39,194 nucleotides of DNA from Zygnema cylindricum (Eukaryota; Streptophyta; Zygnematophyceae; Zygnematales; Zygnemataceae). The notes beneath the pieces were generated by a model that saw nothing but the letters and a program-made list of their open reading frames with translations, ran no database searches and was not told where the DNA came from. Positions 34,571 to 39,194 of the stretch are shown one piece after another; within the stretch, counting starts at the first letter, position 1; the number at the start of each line of letters is the position of its first letter. The position numbers were made by a program, and so were the translations under genes. Location: assembly GCA_037447655.1 (NCBI GenBank), contig JBBHKE010002617.1, positions 64,001 through 103,194 of the forward strand, in the 5' to 3' direction.

Positions 34571-35279
34571 GCCTAAACGCAGTGTTGTTGAAATCGTGCG
34601 ATTTTTTCAAAATTTACGATTGAAACGTATAATTCGTGACGATTTTGAAAATCGCAAAAAAACGTCTACTGTAAACTGAAACTGACAATTTCGGGAAAAG
34701 TACAATAATTTCCGTAATATGTACGGCTTTTTTACGGAAATGTACGGAATTCGAGGAAAAGATACCTTGTGGTTATTGATACTTTCTGTTTAGTGAACTG
34801 AACAGAAATATCACGGAACTTGTACGTCTCTTCATTGAAAATGTACGGACATTTTCGAAAAGAGACGTTGAAACGTCATACTATTTTAGCGGGATAAGTT
34901 TGAAAATTGTACGGGCGTCTTCTTCAATTTTTTTTGAAAGAAGCTGCCATGAAATATTGAAAACGAAACCGCAAGAAAACTTTTGTTAATATTTTGTTTT
35001 ATTATGTCGTGCAATGCTTAATGTGAAAAATGTCATTTGTACATGGTATATAATTTATTTTTTTTGCAATCGTGTGCCGTCTGATACATAGAGAGAGAGG
35101 GCGGCCATGGCTGCCTGTCAGATGGGCTCAGACTCACGGAATTTGATAAAAATGTGACTTTGTGGACGTTTGAATCAGGGTGAAGGACCCTAGTTTAGTG
35201 TAGCTTAGTTTAAGTTCTCCACTACAAATTGACGATGGGTTTCCTATGTGAGAGCTTTAATTATATAAAGATTTATAAT

Positions 35280-36670
35280 GGGAATTGCTAATCGCAGAGA
35301 CGATTTTTGCTGCGCGCAGGTAGTTGTCAGAAATTGTACATTTGAAGTACAGTTTCGTACAAGATACGTACCTTTGATTTTAGATTTGACGGTCAATCCG
35401 TCGAACAACTTTGACTGGCGAAATATTGTAACGGTGGTTAGAAAACTGTCGCGCTTGCGAACGTCGACCGTCATAAAAGAAAAACAATTCACACGGCTGG
35501 CGCAGGTTTACTGTAACAAAAATTGCGGCAGCCACATATAAATAAAATGGCTGCGCGTAGGTACAGTACACCGCCAATCGTTATTAGCGTTGTGTACGCT
35601 AATTCCGTCCCGCTTTTTTTTTTTTTAATTCTCCATTAGTGTAGTTCATTCTATTTTTTTCTTTATTCTATTTAGGGTTATTTTCAGTACGTTGTCTCTT
35701 AAATAGAGTTGTGTACGGTCAGTGTCAGACCGTACATAAATGTACCTTTTTAAGTTAAAAAGTACAATAAATTAGTTTTAGTAACCGCGGACGCATGAGA
35801 ATGTGCGTTCTAAAAAGGAAAAAAAACCAGGTCGTAAAAAATCCCGCTCGCACATATTCGTCCGACAGCCGCGTTTCGACCGTGTGAATGTACGATTTGT
35901 GTACGATTTGTCAGATTTTGTACGAAGACCTATATTAGTGTAAGCATGTTTGCGACCGACATTTTTTTTTTCAAAGATCCAAATTACCATAACCAAACAA
36001 TTAGAATGTATGATTTTTTCCAAAATTTTCAAATTCTTAAATAGCGTACACCACGGTAATTATTTTTATACGCTAAAAAAACTTACACGCTAATAACGAT
36101 TGGCGGTGTAGTTCACACACATTTGACTTATTCTCAAAAATGAAATCTGCTCGCGAACCGGGACGCTGAACCCGTGAAGTACGTTCTGTAGAGGTGTTGA
36201 TTCGTAAATAGTGTGACTTCATGTGGTCGCGCGTGACGACGCGTCATCTTACTTTCATCGATATTTAAAAGCGGGTACGCTTCTTTATTTTGTACTAAGT
36301 TTATTTCCTTTCGTGCGAGTTCATACATGTTGCACTTCGTCCTTTAATTTGTGTCAGCGTCCAAGTCAAATGTCAGTGTGAACTATCTGCGCGCAGCCAT
36401 TTTATTTATATGTGGCTGCCGCAGTTTTGTTACAGTAAACCTGCGCCGGCCGTGTGAATTGTTTTTTTTTTTTTTATGACGGTCGACGTTCGCAAGCGCG
36501 ACACTTTTTTAACCGCCGTTACAATATTCCGCCAGTCAAAGTTGTTCGACGGATTGACCGTCTAATTTGAACTTAAAGGTACGTAGCTTGTACAAAACTG
36601 TACTTCAAATGTACAATTTCTGACGACTACCTGCGCGCAGCAAAAATCGTCTCTGCGATTAGCAATTCCC
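35280..36670. mobile_element. Fold-back element with about 310-bp inverted arms
   Basis: Begins GGGAATTGCTAATCGCAGAG and ends with the reverse complement. The arms (35280–35566 plus 36109–36131 on the left; about 36362–36670 on the right) are near-identical inverted copies around a loop of about 230 bp. The 8-bp direct repeat TTTATAAT flanks it at 35272–35279 and 36671–36678. No coding sequence. The left arm is split by the MITE at 35569–36108. Confidence 0.9.
35569..36108. mobile_element. TA-flanked MITE nested in the fold-back arm (540 bp)
   Basis: Ends CACCGCCAATCGTTATTAGC and the exact inverted form, flanked by TA. Internal similarity to 24487–25031 (the AAAAAGTACAA and CGTCCG-ACAGC blocks) ties it to the same superfamily. 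The left arm sequence resumes directly after it (TA-GTTCACAC-ACATTTGACTT), matching the unbroken right arm. Confidence 0.92.
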
Positions 36671-37042
36671 TTTATAATAATTTATTGCTCATTTAACGCA
36701 AACCCTACAAACTGCGCTATATGTAATTTTTTTTTGTTTTAATTGTACGAAATTGTACGGATGAAAATTCATTAACGATTTTTTACGATTTGTTCAAAAG
36801 GTTCAATGCGTTCGTTACGTATAATTTGTCGCGATTGAAACGTTCGCACTAATCGCTATGAACAACTATGCCTAAACGGCTAAACCCTATAGTATGGAGA
36901 AGCCACATATAGCGTTTCCACACCTTTTCGCACTTTAAAGCCACTGTACTGTACCGTACAGTAGGCTCGTTCATCCTCTGTCCGTGTGCCATTGTCGGTC
37001 AAAGCGACTGTTTAGCGCCACGTGGTATCCGACTAGGTCTTC

Positions 37043-38895
37043 ATGGTGCTCGCATTTGTCCGTACCGCAGTGGCAGCCGTACGGGAGAATGGTCTCATAG
37101 GAGCCCTGAAACAGGCCCACAGCGAGAGCCTTTTGTAAGCTATGGATCCCTAGTGACTCTTGTCTTATTCTTGCCTTTCGAGAGGAGTTTTCTGCCTTTG
37201 GTTTGCAATGATTTTTTACTTAGTTTTTATTTTATGTTATTATGAGATTAAGACTAAATTTTGTCGTGCTTTTTGAGCTCATATCTTGACAGAGGGTCAG
37301 TCTGTGCCATTTTCGTGGCAGTAAATCACATTTGCAATATGCCTTACTGCGGATTAGGTTTCCCCGTACCATGGCTGGAAATGTCGTGTACCTGCTTAGG
37401 GTTAGGGTTAGGGTTTGTCTCTACTTTTGCAGGAGACTATTGTGATCTAATTAGGGTTAAGGTTCCTGATTGTGGAGGTAAATTCGTATGTTTCTGATTA
37501 GGGTACACCCTTGGTTCAACAGTAAAACACATGTAACCTGATGCCATCAAAGTTTTCTCAATAGTTAAGTGGTACTCTTAACAGTTAAATGGTACTTTTA
37601 ACAGATAAATGGTATTCTAGAAGCTAAAATGGTGCTTAAACAGTTGAATGGTACTTCAACTCTAAGAAATTCATTCTGTTGTGTTGAACTGAATCTGTTG
37701 CAGGTATGCGCTCCTGGATGGCAACCTTTTGTAAGCGCTCTGAACTCTGGTATCTTCAACGTGACAGTTATCACGACAATGATGTTTTTACGTTGTTTTT
37801 ATTTTTTTGTTTTCAATCCCAATCGAGTACAGTAGTAATTCTTGTCTTTGTCGTTCTTCCAGTTTCCTCCCGCAATTTCATGGATTGTCTCCAGTTTTTT
37901 TAGTATATATCACATTGGGTTTTCAAAAGATAAATTTCTTTTAGGGCAAGGAGACTTGTGTCTATCTCTTAGCTGTGGATTTCTGTTTTAACAAAAGGAT
38001 CTCGTGCTCTTTTTTGTTGATCAAAAAACCTGGAAGATATTTGGGTGAGGCCTAAAAATGTGGCTGGACGAACACTTAGAAGAATTGTCCACGGTGAAGA
38101 ATTGACTTCCTCTTTTTTTTTTTTTTTGTTTAACTGATTTTTTGATTTTGATGCCCAGTCATACCAAGATGAGACGTGTAGGTGCGACCCTTGTTGGGGA
38201 AGACAAATCAGGAAATAAATATTTTGAGAGGATGGAAAGTCAACATGGTAAGTTTATTATTTCTTAAAATGTTGAAGTTGGGTAATGTAAGATGAAGTAC
38301 TGTGGTTTTACCTTGACCGTGTCGAAAGTATTATTCTGATTTAACACATTTCACAAGCTTGTAATTCTAGGTGCAAGTTGGTGCTTTACCATTTAATGGC
38401 TATAGCTTTTCTTCCTTTTCCTGTCTTTCTGTCACCCTAATTGAGAGAGTACAAAGGATCTGTGAACCTAGTGAGAGGCCATTCTTCACCGTACAACTCA
38501 TGTCTCTATTCGAGTTAGTGAATTATCAGCGTTAAAGTGGATTTATTATTAACTACACTAACAAACATGGCTCATTTTGGGCCACTTAACTAATAGTGTT
38601 ACTAACACTAAATTATGATTTTGGGTCAAAAACACATTCATTCGAATTAAAGTTATTATCTCTACTAGCGTTGGGCAGTGTAGTCAACATGTGCAAGATG
38701 TGTAGGTGCATCTTTCTTTCGTCAATGAGACAAATGTGAAGATTTTATTTTAAATCCGATGTTTTTTTTATTTTTTCTTGTACAGGTCGACATAGATGGG
38801 TGGAGTACAAGGATCCATATAACTATAATGCTTCCTCTGTTCCTCCTGAGTGGCATGGTTGGTTACACCACATCAGTGACTACACTCCTGACAAG
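37043..38895 (+). CDS. NDUFA12: NDUFA12 (B17.2-like) subunit of mitochondrial complex I, 3' end beyond window
   Basis: Accessory subunit of NADH:ubiquinone oxidoreductase in the inner membrane, needed for late assembly of the matrix arm. Exons: 37043–37134, 37704–37730, 38159–38247, 38786–38895, all GT–AG, phases 2, 2, 1, 0, giving the first 106 residues of a protein usually near 160. Exon 1 starts MVLAFVRTAVAAVRENG. Exon 2 is a 27-nt micro-exon reading YALLDGNL, matching the plant family's LPDGNL. Exon 3 has RRVGATLVGEDKSGNKYFE and exon 4 has GRHRWVEY and VPPEWHGWLHHISD, the family signature. The phase-0 donor after 38895 leads to exons off the right edge. Intron 1 carries a 20-bp tandem repeat and TTAGGG copies; intron 3 may carry a MITE. 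No damage seen. Confidence 0.92.
37401..37421. repeat. Interstitial TTAGGG repeats in NDUFA12 intron 1
   Basis: Three TTAGGG units in a row followed by TT, with a further TTAGGGTTAAGG at about 37451. This is the algal/vertebrate-type telomere unit rather than TTTAGGG. Too short to imply a telomere fusion. Confidence 0.7.
37558..37650. repeat. About 20-bp tandem repeat in NDUFA12 intron 1
   Basis: Around five imperfect copies of AACAGTTAAATGGTACTTTT. Confidence 0.75.
38556..38680. mobile_element. Possible short MITE in NDUFA12 intron 3
   Basis: TA-flanked segment with ends CACTAACAAAC and …CTAGCGTTGGGCAGTG. The right end resembles the TA-MITE superfamily (CACTG…ACGCTAGTAG read inward), but the left end matches only weakly. 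It also contains an internal dyad (CTAATAGTGTTA/CTAACACTAAAT). Confidence 0.35.
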
Positions 38896-38927
38896 GTATG
38901 AAACATTTACCGAAACCATAGTTCAAA

Positions 38928-39194
38928 AGTGCGAAGACGCATCGAAACATTATATCTGATTAATTTCGTATAATACGTGAATTATACGGGTTTTTGGGTT
39001 ATAAATTCGTGGATCGTATGTGCCAACCACCTATAGCGTTTCTATACCTCCGACTGAGACTATTTCTGAAACTCATGGGACCTTGTTCTCCTGTCCATCG
39101 AAAACATTTGACTGCACAAAAGTGAAGAAAATTGAAGAAATTGATTTTGATAATGGAAGGATGGTTTTCTACCTGTCAAATGCTGGATGAGAAA
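38928..39194. mobile_element. Possible start of another CATAG-type element, cut by window end
   Basis: CATAGTTCAAAAGT at 38928 equals the terminus of element B, but the sequence then diverges and no right end lies inside the window. A separate word (CCAC-TATAGCGTTTC-A-ACCT) at about 39026 also occurs near 36911. No exon seen here; the next NDUFA12 exon must lie further right. Confidence 0.3.

Larger units (their letters stand above)
34580..36870. mobile_element. hAT-like element carrying nested insertions (2291 bp)
   Basis: Left end CAGTGTTGTTGAAATCG and right end, read inward, CATAGTTGTTCATAGCG match at 12 of 17 positions, with further inverted similarity (GAAACGTATAATTCGTGACG against a similar block at about 36800–36840). 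CCTAAACG flanks both sides, with the same caveat of a tandem-repeat target. Its own sequence is about 900 bp; the remainder is a fold-back element (35280–36670) that itself holds a MITE. No transposase ORF seen. Confidence 0.6.

Overview
This window is eukaryotic nuclear DNA: genes are split by long GT–AG introns, most of the sequence is non-coding, and it is full of small transposon relics and simple repeats. The gene content points to a streptophyte (land plant or charophyte green alga). It includes an acyl-CoA-binding protein with the plant-type order membrane anchor – ACB domain – ankyrin repeats, a plant mitochondrial-type rhomboid protease resembling Arabidopsis RBL12, an exon of the plant-specific TIGR01589 domain, a plant-like NDUFA12 and a VOC/glyoxalase-fold protein. 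The roughly 1–3 kb introns and repeat load would fit a Chara-like charophyte, but that is inference. All families were recognised from memory of their motifs, with no database search. Exon models were built by eye from splice sites, reading-phase agreement and family conservation.

Layout. 101–3899 (−): ACBP class II gene, 5' part complete, 3' ankyrin part running off the left edge. 3900–10054: intergenic, with two TA-flanked MITEs (4595–5104 and 6430–6650), short tandem duplications and much unrecognised sequence. 10055–17268 (−): complete seven-exon rhomboid protease gene with every catalytic residue visible; a MITE sits in intron 4. 17269–25150: gene-poor, with a perfect palindrome, a 33-bp inverted repeat 5.8 kb apart, one possible EGF-like exon, microsatellites, and a MITE inserted into a minisatellite. 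25450–28300: visibly AT-richer island with a hairpin-forming minisatellite and an OTU-type cysteine protease ORF (−), probably part of a large mobile element. 28588–31248: assembly gap, minisatellites, a TIGR01589-domain exon followed by five tandem, individually damaged copies of its next exon, then a VOC C-terminal exon (all +). 32881–36878: a cluster of hAT-like non-autonomous elements, including a three-level nested insertion. 37043–38895 (+): NDUFA12, first four exons, one of them a 27-nt micro-exon; the gene continues past the right edge.

The genes do not form a pathway. Two (rhomboid protease, NDUFA12) encode mitochondrial inner-membrane proteins and one (ACBP) a membrane-anchored lipid carrier, but eukaryotic neighbours need not be related. 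The strongest observations beyond ordinary annotation are the nested transposon stack, whose insertion order and target sites can be read directly, the TA-flanked MITE family, the broken tandem exon array, and the OTU/hairpin-repeat island.
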